Shown piece after piece: positions 45,701-56,337 of a stretch of DNA of 64,000 bases; positions within the stretch are counted from its first letter, which is position 1, and every line of letters begins with the position of its first letter. Location of the stretch: contig NC_030679.2 of the NCBI RefSeq assembly GCF_000004195.4, positions 30,741,712 through 30,805,711 on the forward strand, read 5' to 3'. The notes under the pieces are model-generated. The model searched no databases. It was not told the DNA's origin and worked only from the letters and a program-made list of their open reading frames with translations. The position numbers and the translations under genes were made by a program. This DNA is from Xenopus tropicalis (lineage: Eukaryota > Chordata > Amphibia > Anura > Pipidae).

Positions 45701-45865
45701 TCACTCCTCCCTTATGACCCTTGCTAATCCCACTGCCCTGTCTACACTAGCTTTCCCATAAAACTCTAGCTCACCCACCATCCCACCCTTGCCTAGTTTA
45801 AACACTCCTCCAGCCTCTTAGCCATTCTCTCCACTAGCACAGCAGACCCCCTTCCATTGTTTGTT

Positions 45866-46252
45866 TTATTTTACACCACCTGATTGCTACATTTATAATT
45901 CTATTACACAATTTCAGACATTGCATCATCAAGAAGTCAATGGGAAAAATTAAAGTGCTAAGTACGTTCCGGTGGAAGTCATTCTGTTAAAAAAGTTTAA
46001 AAACATGTGATTGCTGAAAATCAACATGTAGAGATGCCTGATAATGTGTTTTGTATTTGGCCTCTGTTTTTTTACACAGTATTTATCATGCATATCACAC
46101 ATGTGCATAGACCCTTGTCATGGCAGATGAGCTTATATATTTTGGTTAAAGTGTACTATTAACTCCTCCTTTTTTTGTAAAATGTATTATCTGTGCACTG
46201 CCAATTATTACCTTGTCTTTGTGTCCAAATAATGAAATTTCTTCTAGAAGTT
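45866..46252. other. No gene recognised
   Basis: AT-rich noncoding sequence. Confidence 0.4.
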
Positions 46253-46480
46253 GGTCAACCCCACAACGTAGGTTACGTCAAGTGCTGGCATATTGGTTCT
46301 TTTAGCAGCTAGCCAATGCTACAGCATGGGTTAGACTAAGTACTGGCATACTGGATCTTATAGCAGCTGGTCAGTACAACAACATGGGTTAGACTAAGTG
46401 CTGGCATAATGTTTCTTCTAGCAGCTGGTCAATGCTACAGCGGGGATTGGCCAAGTACTGGCATATGGGTGTCTTTGTTT
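46253..46480. repeat. 58-bp minisatellite, about four units
   Basis: GGTCAA/AGCCAA/GGTCAG/GGTCAA starts recur at 46253, 46311, 46369 and 46427, an exact 58-base period. Each unit carries TGGGTTAGACTAAGT(A/G)CTGGCATA or a close variant and TTCTTCTAGCAGC. Units differ by roughly ten to fifteen percent, so it is not very recent. Confidence 0.9.
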
Positions 46481-47648
46481 TGTGTATGATCTATTTCTGA
46501 TTCTTGCTTTCCACTGAGCAGGAGCACAGCCAATAAAACACTTGTGGGTTTTGTACTGTCCTAGTATGACAATGTCCCAATGTGACAAAGCCAGGGCCAT
46601 TTTAATAAATGGGCAAAAGAGGCATATTCCTGGGGCCAAGCAAGACGGGGGTGGGCACAAGCTTTGTCTGGCATAACGTTTGAAGTATCCCTCAGAAACA
46701 GTAGACCCTTTTTTCAACAAGATATCCATCTAATTAATTTGTTTTGCTTTTGTAATCTATACATTTTATATTGTATTTTTTTGTTGTGTCATTCAGAAGT
46801 AATGACTGCTTCCTGTTACTTCTTATGATGACACCTAATGATCGTTTCTACATAGACACTAAGCAGCATGGACCTCTGGAGAGCTGGCAGTTAAAATGAT
46901 TTGAATAGTACAAAGTGTTTTTCAATGATATTTAACAAGGCCACATTTTATTCTAAACTATATGTACCATTTAAGAAGGATGGACAGTTTGGGCACACAC
47001 ACATGCAGATGGAGCAGCCTTTTTTATTTATATATATATATTTGTCTTACAAAGTTCAAATGGTACATACAGTAGATAAATTGAGTAAGAAAAGTGGAGA
47101 ACCTGATATCAATATTAAGCCCGTTCTGTCTTTTTAAAAATGAGGAATTCTTTAGAATAGATCTATTTCGGTACTGAAATGCCTGAGCTGGATGATGTGT
47201 TACAGTGAGCCTGGTAGATATGATCTCTTAATAAGGGATGCATGCCTTGTGCATGTCTGGGACATCATCTGATCTCAACTACAGCGCTGCTATCTGATGG
47301 CAAGTCTATTATCATCACTAACTCTGTAGGACCGCCAGTCTCTGACTTTCTAATGTAATCTGTTCAATCAGTGGAACTGCCCACCAACACTTTGCACAGC
47401 TATTATCGTGCACCTACGAGATCAAATTGAGAAGGAGTAGATAGCTTTCCAGTATGGCTTTATTACCGCACTCTTATGGAGCAAAAAATAGATAGTGGAT
47501 AGTACAGGCCCTACTGTAAATTGTAGTCATAAGGGTCATGGAACTCCACAGTGACTTCTCATATATTTATAAAGTTATATTAAGCATATTTTATCCATTA
47601 TGGTCCCACAGCAATTAGTTGAAAATAATATCTTATTCTAAACAGCTA
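46481..47648. other. No gene recognised
   Basis: Noncoding sequence with a short AT repeat near 47028. A 103-codon minus-strand frame (46418-46729) overlaps the minisatellite end and has no domain. Confidence 0.4.
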
Positions 47649-49281
47649 CAGTGGTGTGAAAAACTATTTGCCCCCTTCCTGATTTCTTATTCTTTTGCAT
47701 GTTTGTCACACAAAATGTTTCTGATCATCAAACACATTTAACTATTAGTCAAAGATAACACAAGTAAACACAAAATGCAGTTTTTAAATGAGGGTTTTTA
47801 TTATTTAGGGAGAAAAAAAATCCAAACCTACATGGCCCTGTGTGAAAAAGTAATTGCCCCCTGAACCTAATAACTGGTTGGGCCACCCTTAGCAGCAATA
47901 ACTGCAATCAAGCGTTTGCGATAACTTGCAACAAGTCTTTTACAGCGCTCTGGAGGAATTTTGGCCCACTCATCTTTGCAGAATTGTTGTAATTCAGCTT
48001 TATTTGAGGGTTTTCTAGCATGAACCGCCTTTTTAAGGTCATGCCACAACATCTCAATAGGATTCAGGTCAGGACTTTGACTAGGCCACTCCAAAGTCTT
48101 CATTTTGTTTTTCTTCAGCCATTCAGAGGTGGATTTGCTGGTGTGTTTTGGGTCATTGTCCTGCTGCAGCACCCAAGATCGCTTCAGCTTGAGTTGACGA
48201 ACAGATGGCCGGACATTCTCCTTCAGGATTTTTTGGTAGACAGTAGAATTCATGGTTCCATCTATCACAGCAAGCCTTCCAGGTCCTGAAGCAGCAAAAC
48301 AACCCCAGACCATCACACTACCACCACCATATTTTACTATTGGTATGATGTTCTTTTTCTGAAATGCTGTGTTACTTTTACGCCAGATGTAACGGGACAC
48401 GCACCTTCCAAAAAGTTCAACTTTTGTCTCGTCGGTCCACAAGGTATTTTCTCAAAAGTCTTGGCAATCATTGAGATGTTTTTTAGCAAAATTGAGATGA
48501 GCCATAATGTTCTTTTTGCTTAAAAGTGGTTTGCGCCTTGGAAATCTGCCATGCAGGCCGTTTTTGCCCAGTCTCTTTCTTATGGTGGAGTCGTGAACAC
48601 TGACCTTAATTGAGGCAAGTGAGGCCTGCAGTTCTTTAGATGTTGTCCTGGGGTCTTTTGTGGCCCCTCGGATGAGTTGTCTCTGCGCTCTTGGGGTAAT
48701 TTTGGTCGGCCGGCCACTCCTGGGAAGGTTCACCACTGTTCCATGTTTTTGCCATTTGTGGATAATGGCTCTCACTGTGGTTCGCTGGAGTCCCAAAGCT
48801 TTAGAAATGGCTTTATAACCTTTACCAGACTGATAGATCTCAATTACTTTTGTTCTCATTTGTTCCTGAATTTCTTTGGATCTTTGCATGATGTCTAGCT
48901 TTTGAGGTGCTTTTGGTCTACTTCTCTGTGTCAGGTAGCTCCTATTTAAGTGATTTCTTGATTGAAACAGGTGTGGCAGTAATCAGGCCTGGGGGTGACT
49001 ACAGAAATTGATATTGAAATTGAAAATTGAAATTGATAAACCACAGTTAAGTTATTTTTTAACAAGGGGGGCAATCACTTTTTCACACAGGGCCATGTAG
49101 ATTTGGAGTTTTTTTTCTCCCTTAATAACGTAAACCTTCATTTAAAAACTGCATTTTGTGTTCAATTATGTTATCTTTGACTAATAGTTAACGGTTTTTG
49201 ATGAGCAGAAACATTTAAGTGTGACAAACATGCAAAAGAATAAGAAATCAGGAAGGGGGCAAATAGTTTTTCACACCACTG
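47649..49281 (-). mobile_element. Tc1/mariner element, complete but disabled
   Basis: The ends CAGTGGTGTGAAAAACTATT and its inverse at 49262-49281 lie directly inside TA (47647-47648, 49282-49283). Inverted repeats are about 213 bp each (47649-47861 and 49068-49281). A different family from 9255-10860, and the same family as the copy at 63532. The transposase carries one premature stop. Confidence 0.95.
47867..48889 (-). pseudogene. Tc1 transposase with a single nonsense codon
   Basis: One continuous frame of 340 codons from ATG at 48889 to the stop at 47867, interrupted only at codon 146 by TGA (48452-48454). The equivalent position of the intact transposase at 9472-10491 is a Trp (NMWKK there, DF-stop-EN here), so the lesion is probably a TGG to TGA transition. 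The helix-turn-helix (YKAISKALGLQRTTVRAII), SGRPTK motif, GGGSVMVWG box and the DDE residues (LWTDETK, QQDNDPKH, SPDLNPIE) are all present. No other lesion is visible. Confidence 0.93.
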
Positions 49282-49283
49282 TA

Positions 49284-49400
49284 TATCCAAACACATGTTT
49301 TCCAGTGCAGCAGCACAGAAACAACTGAAGCACCCCCTAAAGTGCTGTGTTCTACAATATTCACTCAATAAATAGTGAATGAACAAAGTCCACTGAACAG
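49284..49400. other. No feature recognised
   Basis: Short flank of the Tc1 element. Confidence 0.3.
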
Positions 49401-49748
49401 TTAGGGTTGCCACCCAGCCTGTATTTGAGGGGACTAGTTGATAAACAGTCAGCTAGGGCCATTGCAGCTATTACAAACCTACCGGCAATATATCTGCTGG
49501 TAAATATGTAAGGGTGGCAACTCCACCAATAGTCTCTCCCTTCCCTGACTCTTTCCACAGCAGATAACCCCCTTTTATATAGATGCTAGCCTCTGCCCTG
49601 CCCATCATCCCCGCCCACCCATCCATTTCCCTGCCCCATTCACCTATTCCCCTGCCATGCCTGCCCATTTTCCTTCCCCCAAGTGATGTCATTGCCCACC
49701 CCCAACCTAAAGGCCAGTATTAATAGCAAAAAAAGGTGGCAATCCTAA
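49401..49748. mobile_element. MITE with TTAGGGTTGCCACC ends
   Basis: Begins TTAGGGTTGCCACC and ends GGTGGCAATCCTAA, inverse repeats with one mismatch. Internal AAGGGTGGCAACTCCACC and GCCAGTATTAATAGC also recur in this type of repeat. The 73-codon minus-strand frame is from its G-rich stretch. Confidence 0.75.
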
Positions 49749-50291
49749 TGGAAGTGTTGAAGGGAAGACAAAAATGGGCAGAATGTATATTTCACCTCCC
49801 TTTGTTTTGCGTGGTTGCCACTTCTAATTTTGTTGCCAAAATCAAAAATGAAGCTGATAGTAATTGTAAAGATGAAATGGTCAGTACCTGAACCAGGTTA
49901 TGTCAACAAGTCCACCATCAGGGTGTAACAGACAGGGCCCAATCCGAACTGAGACTTTGACTGCTGAAAAAAGGGAAGAAGTTTGGTCGAATCAGGGTCA
50001 AGGCTAGGAATGCGAATAAGGCCCTACGATTCTTGACGTTAACATGGGAATTCCAATAAGATAAGTTATATTTTTTTAAATTAATTTGATCAGTCAAAGT
50101 TAAACTCCAGATGTGGGAGGAATTTCCAGTATCCTAAAGTAGCAAAATATTGGCAATTAAGTGGCATATTTTAATGAAACTTTGGCCATGCCTGGTTCTT
50201 AGAAAACTTGAAACTCAGTTCCATAACTTCGTAAGGTGAAATCAATGGCATAGGATTAACAAACATACCTTGACTTTGTGCCCATCATTAA
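49749..50291. other. No gene recognised
   Basis: Noncoding sequence. TGGTTGCCACTTC near 49812 may be a stray fragment of the preceding MITE. Confidence 0.4.
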
Positions 50292-50490
50292 GGGTGAAGA
50301 CACACAGAGCTACTAGTAGCAGCTACTTGATGGGGCTACTAAAATAGACAATGCTGATCATTTACTGATAACCGTCTCTACGTGTATCTTAGCAAAGGCA
50401 ATTCTCGGTATTGTCTATGGAAGGGTATTTTCTAGGGTTTAGTAGCCATTAAATAGTAGCTGCAACTAGTAGCCCAGTGTGTCTTCACCC
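50292..50490. mobile_element. 199-bp MITE, TAA target
   Basis: Ends GGGTGAAGACACACAGAGCT and ACTGGGCT-type inverse closing with GTGTGTCTTCACCC. TAA lies outside both (50289-50291, 50491-50493). Inner arms CTACTAGTAGCAGCTACT and AGTAGCTGCAACTAGTAG extend the palindrome. PIF/Harbinger-like target. Confidence 0.93.
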
Positions 50491-50535
50491 TAATATGTAT
50501 TATGAACCTGCACACCTTTGCTAGTTATTTACTTA

Positions 50536-50842
50536 GGGGCACATTTACTTATCCATGAACGGTCCGACCGTTCACTCGATCGGTCCAATCATATTTTCCG
50601 TGACTTTTTCGTACCTTGCGCGACTTTTTCGATGCTTTCACAATCGGATCGGTTTTGCCCATGTTTACAATCATTCGGAACGCAAAATTTCGTGACTTTC
50701 GGATCACCAATACGATATTATCATGACTAATACGATTTTTTTGGAAGCATTTTCGTGATATTTGCGATCTTCAGAAATTTTCGTTTCCAATCCAAACTTT
50801 TCCCATTCGGGATTGAAACTCGTGTTTTGATAAATCTGCCCC
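50536..50842. mobile_element. MITE of the GGGGC-ATTTA family, no minisatellite
   Basis: Left end GGGGCACATTTACTTATCCA and right end TTGATAAATCTGCCCC. The arms match the 27109-28224 element (GAACGGTCCGAC, TACGATATTATC, TTCGTG). It sits on TTA/ATA, so the target duplication is imperfect. Confidence 0.85.
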
Positions 50843-51531
50843 ATAGTCTCACTAGATAACTGTTTAACTGCATGCAACTTTGTGCACTTGCATTCAATGA
50901 GCCCTCATTAGCTGGAGATGGCAATCTTAATGATGTACAGTGTATATGTGTATCACCATCTAATCCCACGCAGATATGAGCACCCATACACCTCATAGTC
51001 AAGGAATTCCAGTACAAATCAATAATTATTTGGTCACAGGGGTTTGTTTTAGGCTAGAAATCTGTCAAACCTATTCCTTTTAGCGAAAAACTGTTTTTCA
51101 GAACTGGACCATAAAATGTCACAAGTTTCATGTATTTTCCCTCATTGTAAATGTTTCTTTTAGAGCCAATAATCTCCCAGATCTTGTCACTGTCACACAG
51201 ATGCAATAAAAGAGTGGGCAGGGGCGGGAGATAAGAGTGACAGGGCGCAGTTCATTACCAGTCTCGGTCGACTTGAGTCCGTGTCCTGCTGCTGATGAGT
51301 TTATTAATGTCGACAACTGTAGAACATTATACAAAAAGGATGTGACAGAGCGCTAGTGTGTAATCACTCTGGACTTTATGAACGGCATTGGCAGAGAGAA
51401 TCTTTAATCCACATATGTCACGCTGTGATCGTTTTTAACACACCCAAAGCTCACTTCATTTTGTCATCTGTATTCCATTAAGGCAGATAGCCTTATTATA
51501 TCCACATTCTTTTATTTGCCTAATGGGAATA
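50843..51531. promoter_or_regulatory. Unique segment, candidate conserved noncoding element
   Basis: About 51140-51480 is repeat-free and relatively rich in CpG (GTCTCGGTCGACTTGAGTCC, GACAGAGCGC). It contains TTTATTAATGTCGACA and ATTCCATTAAGG, features common in deeply conserved noncoding DNA. No conservation could be measured here. Confidence 0.27.
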
Positions 51532-51961
51532 TTAAAGGGGAACTCCACCCAAATACTAAAAAAAAAATGACATTTTAATTAACGAAAGAAAGTGTAGATC
51601 CAGACGACTCTCCAAGATACATTAATTACAAATGTAAATGATTTTAAAAGTTGTTTGGGATTGTTATAGGAAGCAATACCCGTCTGTTGCTTTCGATTCT
51701 TTGCACTGCTTGTTCTGACATCAACCATTCTACACTGTAGCTTTGTTTCAGCCAAGACTCCTATTACAAAAATGACTTGTATAATCTGTGATTATCAGAC
51801 CTGTGAAAAAGGAGAATCACAGAAGCATTTTGTCAAGACTGTGGCTTCCCCAGGGACATACGTAAAAGTCAAACATTGTCCTCCTTTGGTTAAATACCAT
51901 AATATCTGTGTCCCGCTCTGAGCCTGTGCAGTAGCATGTCAAGCTGGATGTGGCGCTACCA
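51532..51961. mobile_element. T2-type MITE, left part
   Basis: TTAAAGGGGAACTCCACCC starts at 51532 and the following 300 bp parallel the element at 57642-58170 (TGTAAATGATTTTAAAAGTTG, ACCCGTCTG, CTTTGCACTGC). The right terminus is not clear; the next TTAA belongs to the neighbouring element. Confidence 0.75.
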
Positions 51962-52307
51962 TTAAAGAGATACTGTCAACAGAAATTAAATTAAAAATCA
52001 TTTTTTTTTACATCTGTCATAACATTGTCTTTGCAAGAACTTTATAATTTTGCCATAAAAGTATTTGCCTGATGCTTTTACATTACCCCATGTTCCTCAA
52101 AGAGGGGGTGGCCATATTTGTATGTTTCCACTGGAAGCTATAACTGACAGGCTGAGAAGGGACAGTCAGGTTGGCAAAACAGTCAGGTTAATGAACTTCA
52201 AGTAACAATTACTTACAAAAGCAAACATCTGTCAACACGACCTATAGGCAGCTTTTTATGTAAACTCATATTTTGAAAAGTAGTTTTTTGTGTCAGTATC
52301 ACTTTAA
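51962..52307. mobile_element. T2-type MITE, complete
   Basis: Begins TTAAAGAGATACTGTCAAC and ends GTGTCAGTATCACTTTAA, inverse repeats with TTAA at both ends (51962-51965, 52304-52307). This matches the T2 group signature known from Xenopus. 346 bp including the targets. No coding capacity. Confidence 0.9.
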
Positions 52308-52906
52308 TGTTTGGAAATAACATCACTAGCTTTCCCAACTCCATACATGCATTGAACTGGATATAATGTGGGTCATATGCAGACAAGTCATAATTAAAAA
52401 CTATAATCAAACCTTAATTTAAGTCTGGTACATGAGACAGAACTAAATGAATTACACACACATTTTTAATACACTATACACAGTACAAGGAGCCCTAATA
52501 GCTATATTATTATGAAAAGGATGCAGTATACCCCGTTAGTGAGCCTAAGAACATAGGAAAGTAGGAAGCCACGATAACCTTTTCAAAATGAGCGAATGTC
52601 TATAAGTGCTGTAAAAACACAAACGCAATTTATAAATAACGTGAATACCAATTTCATAAGGGGATGACATTTACATGTACACCATGCTCAATATTACAAA
52701 TGAGGGACACAATCCTGCAACCAGATGTTCCAAAGAAGAGAGAATAATTAAAGTGATTTAACCCCTTTGGTGTCATTGTGTTTGGATTCTCAACTGATAT
52801 TTCATTATAATCTAATTTCTATCCTCCTCCTCTAAATTGGAAAATTGAGCAGAAATAAACATCTGCACATTACTTATTGTTTGCCCCCACGATGTGAAGT
52901 CTTTAC
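52308..52906. other. No gene recognised
   Basis: AT-rich noncoding sequence. Confidence 0.4.
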
Positions 52907-53172
52907 TAGTGATGAGCGAATCTGTCCAGTTTTGCTTCACCGCAAAATTCACGGAACAACAGAAAAATTTGTGAAACTGTGAAAATATGCGTTTGTTGTG
53001 CAACCTTTTTTTGACATTACCATGGCCATTTTTACGTGGTCTCGCCCATTTGTATGCATCCGCGCCCAATTTGACACGTGCCGAATTTTCTCACGGAATT
53101 TTTTTGCGGAGGTTTCACAAAACAATTCGCCAATGGTGAAATGTGAGAATTCACTGCGAATACATGTCACTA
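52907..53172. mobile_element. hAT-like MITE, TAGTGATGAGCGAA family
   Basis: Ends TAGTGATGAGCGAATCTGTC and CATGTCACTA. Flanks GTCTTTAC (52899-52906) and GTCTTCAC (53173-53180) match at 7 of 8 bases, a hAT-type duplication. 266 bp, the same family as 24260-24736 without its tandem array. Confidence 0.9.
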
Positions 53173-53530
53173 GTCTTCACTTGTCCTCTTCCAAATCAAA
53201 ACTGTCAAATACCATAGACAACCTTTATATAGGATCTAGCAGAGACAAGTCTAAAGCAGCTGGACTTTCTCAGTGATGTGTGAGGCTCCTTCAAATTAAA
53301 TAGAATAAATAGATATTGTACTGTATATCATGACCTGAGTGAATGTTATATGGAAAATATACAAACACGTTCATTTTCTTGGGTTTATATAAAAAAGGTC
53401 TATACTGTCAGGGATGAGTTGCTACTCATTTAGTAACACAGAGAAGCAGTGGTTAGTGGTAAATTGGACCCATGAGCTACATTCTACTGAGAGTCCCAAG
53501 CAGACTAAATAAAAAGCTTCATCACTCTTA
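53173..53530. other. No gene recognised
   Basis: Noncoding sequence between two MITEs. Nothing in it can be named. Confidence 0.35.
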
Positions 53531-53842
53531 GGGGAGGATTTACTAATCCCCGAACGGTCCGAAGGTGCCCGAATGTGTTTTTTTCGTAATGATCGGTATT
53601 TTTGCGACTTTTTCACCGCTGTCGCGATTTTTTCCGTATTTGTCGCGACTTTTTCGTGAAAAAATCGGATTGGTTTTTCCACTGTTTGCAATCCCTCAAT
53701 ACGAAAAAAACGAGACGCCGACGAAATAGTCGCACAAAATACGATAAAGTTGCAGCGGCGACAAAAAGACGGCAAAATTTTTGTTTCCAATCCGAATTTT
53801 TCCCTTTCGGGATTCGGATTCATGGATTAGTAATTCTCCCCA
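53531..53842. mobile_element. MITE of the GGGG-ATTTA family, TTA target
   Basis: Left end GGGGAGGATTTACTAATCCC, right end GGATTAGTAATTCTCCCC. TTA lies at 53528-53530 and 53843-53845. The arms share CGAACGGTCCGA and CCCTTTCGGGATTCGGATT with the related elements. Two antiparallel open frames of 93 and 133 codons overlap it and are repeat artefacts. Confidence 0.9.
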
Positions 53843-53845
53843 TTA

Positions 53846-54229
53846 GTCTATTTCTGTCGGTTCTGGTGTTAACTATTTATTAAGCTTCAAAAGTTTCCAT
53901 AAAAGTTGGGGAGATGTCAAGGTAACTATAGAAACCAAACAGAAGTTCTTCATTCTCTTATAGATAATACCGAGGTGTCATGGGATTCAGCTGGCTTAGT
54001 AATTTCAACACTATTTTGGTCAGTGGATGTCAAATTTATAAACCAGCAAAGTAAAGGTAAAAACAGTCTAAAAACAAGTCCAAGTTAATACTGGGGTCAA
54101 AGATTTTTAAAAAATCCTACAGGAAAATAAAAGATATTTTCAAATTCTAAAGCATTATAAGCAGACCTAATAAAACCATACAATGGCCATAAATTGTTTT
54201 AATAAAATATTAGTAAAATTGTATTTCTT
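53846..54229. other. No gene recognised
   Basis: AT-rich noncoding sequence. Confidence 0.35.
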
Positions 54230-54480
54230 ACAGATAGAATGTTTGCTGACTTCAGAAGCCCCCAGACATTTATGTGCAGCTGCAGGGCATTACACAGCTG
54301 CATCTCCTGTTTGATTAGTGACAATATATTCATTTCTTGTTAGCTAACAGCCTTAGCTTTGCCAATCTTTATTCATTACCAAGCCAAGTCGTACCTACAT
54401 GAGCGCTGATAAGCAAAAACTTCTACAAGCCTAACTAAATGCAAATGTTTCATACATTAAAGGAAACAGCTTGCATGGTG
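54230..54480. promoter_or_regulatory. Candidate enhancer with paired E-boxes
   Basis: Two CAGCTG E-boxes at 54277 and 54295, 18 bp apart, flank GGGCATTACA. Downstream lie TTTGATTAGTGACAAT, TTGTTAGCTAACAG and TTATTCATTACC. Repeat-free by eye. bHLH plus homeodomain site combinations are typical of neural or muscle enhancers. Inferred only. Confidence 0.3.
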
Positions 54481-55537
54481 CATAAAAATTAGCTTTATGT
54501 CTTACAGACGTTCAATATTGTAGTTGCAAATTCCTCTGTGTTTAGTGACAAGGCATCTTCTGGATTCCTGTCTGCTAATTATAATTATCAGTCTAGTCTT
54601 GGCTTTCAGTTTCCAACAACAGGAGACAGGACTTACCAAAAGGCAAACCATAAGCCAAACCCTCTCAATATCTTCTTGAAACCTCATTTAAGTATTATTA
54701 ATAACAAGCAGACCTTGACAGAATGTAAAGGTGCAACTGGCAGCATTGAGGGGGCTTATACACTGCTAACACAGCAGGCTCTGAAAGGGTCTGGAGAAGG
54801 CCAGCCAATGGTTAAGGTGGAGGAAGAAGGGAAAAACTTAAGAATACACAAAAAGAGGTTGTGGGAGCACGTGGTGTGGTGGCTTACCAATCATATGATC
54901 ATAATCTTGTAACTAAAAACCCCTGTTTTTTGTCAATATATGCACTAGCATGAAACTAACAGACAGTTTGCTTATGAGGCAGGGGACCAGGGAATGTGCA
55001 TTGATCAATCCCTTTTTCTTTTTGTATGTTAAAAACTTAAGAATACCTTCAGAAAATCAAATGAGAAGTTGATGAGCCACGGACTTCCCAGTTATTTCTG
55101 ATCCCATGCATGCTTGGTGGTGCAAGCAGAACCAGAGTTGTATGGGTCAATTCCTTTCCAAAGCAATTTTACTGGAAATTCTTGGATTAGGAATGTGAAC
55201 TTTAATTGATTGATTTCAGAATCATGCTTGACCACCAAGGCTCTGAGGCCTGGGAATTGTTCTACAATAAACCCCATAAAATGACTGCAAACACTTCTCT
55301 CTTAAATGTGTATTGTCCCATCTGCCATTTCATTTAATCTCTTCACATGAAAACCCAATTCCCAGAACTCACATTCTGCTCCTGCCCAATCGCAGATACC
55401 ACTGGTTAATTCTCCAGAGCCTTCCCACACCAAAGCTCCCTCTTTGGGTAACCCTGAGAGATTTCATATATTGACTATATCAGCACATTAAATACCTCTC
55501 TGACCCCTTGGATTATAGATGTGCCTGGGAACATATT
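54481..55537. other. No confirmed gene; 124-codon open frame
   Basis: A plus-strand frame at 54538-54912 starts MFSDKASSGFLSANYN and has fairly even composition, but no domain, no convincing upstream acceptor and no homology that I recognise. It also has a long oppositely oriented frame over part of it. I treat it as chance. Confidence 0.35.
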
Positions 55538-56337
55538 GGGCCCAATTCACTAAAGTCCGAAATAAGGAGTGCTATTTATAGCATACGTTAAAAATCTTAT
55601 CACTTCTTATTTTCACTCGATTCACTAAAAGGACACTTGTCATAATTAAGAAGCGATGTTCTTGGCGTTATTTATCTTACGATGACATATTTTCAAGCAA
55701 TATATTACGAAGCGCACAAGATATTACGCAGAGCGCAATATATTACGCACGTAACCATTATTTTCTGAAAACCACCATTTCCCTGAAAACTGGAGGATGC
55801 ATCACTCTAGGGCCAACATATACTTGAAAAAATACGACTGCAAACTCCATGTTGTGTTGCCAAAAGCTCACGAACCGCAATTTTCTTTAAGTACCGCCTG
55901 CCCCAAGTAGGGTTAATATTCACACAGATTAACACGATATTTTGCACGTTTAATGCATCATATGTGTTTGTGAATCATGCGTTAGTACTATTTCTATTCG
56001 CTAATTAACGCAATGCGGTTTTTTTGTGCATGCGATATGCAGATTAACACATGCGAAATGACTTTGATGAATCGGTACTTAATTATCGCATGCTTTTTAA
56101 TGAAAAAAACTATGCGATAAGCGTTATATATATATAGATATAGCGGCCCCTATAACGCTTATCGCATAGTTTTTTTCATTAAAAGATGTCATCGTAAGAT
56201 AAATAACGCCAAGAACATCGCTTCTTAATTATGACAAGTGTCCTTTTAGTGAATCGAGCGAAAAATAAGAAGTGATAAGATTTTTAACGCATGCTATAAA
56301 TAGCACTCCTTATTTCGGACTTTAGTGAATCGGGCCC
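55538..56337. mobile_element. Composite palindromic MITE
   Basis: Outer ends GGGCCCAATTCACTAAAGTC and GACTTTAGTGAATCGGGCCC are near-perfect inverses, and the match continues for about 150 bp each side. A second, tighter palindrome lies inside the right half at about 56097-56186 (AAAAAACTATGCGATAAGCG and its inverse, centred near 56142). The core at about 55760-55920 is the inverse of 44536-44720. The extra palindrome suggests a rearranged or nested copy. Confidence 0.88.

Larger units (their letters stand above)
42055..45865 (-). mobile_element. CR1-clade LINE, long but inactive, with two nested MITEs
   Basis: Minus-strand order from 45865 down: a segment upstream of the endonuclease, endonuclease (about 45700-44951), RT linker and RT (44314-42600), then 3' UTR ending CAACCCTATGTAACTATG (inverse at 42055-42075). 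MITEs interrupt it at 44315-44950 and 42186-42526. Compared with 30735-32996 it retains the endonuclease region but is much more decayed. No ORF1 was recognised. Confidence 0.92.

Noticed and set aside
53422..53883. Overlapping frames of 133 and 93 codons
   Set aside because: They lie on opposite strands over a palindromic MITE.
54538..54912. 124-codon frame starting MFSDKASSG
   Set aside because: No recognisable domain, no splice context and an antiparallel open frame; within chance in 64 kb of six-frame translation.
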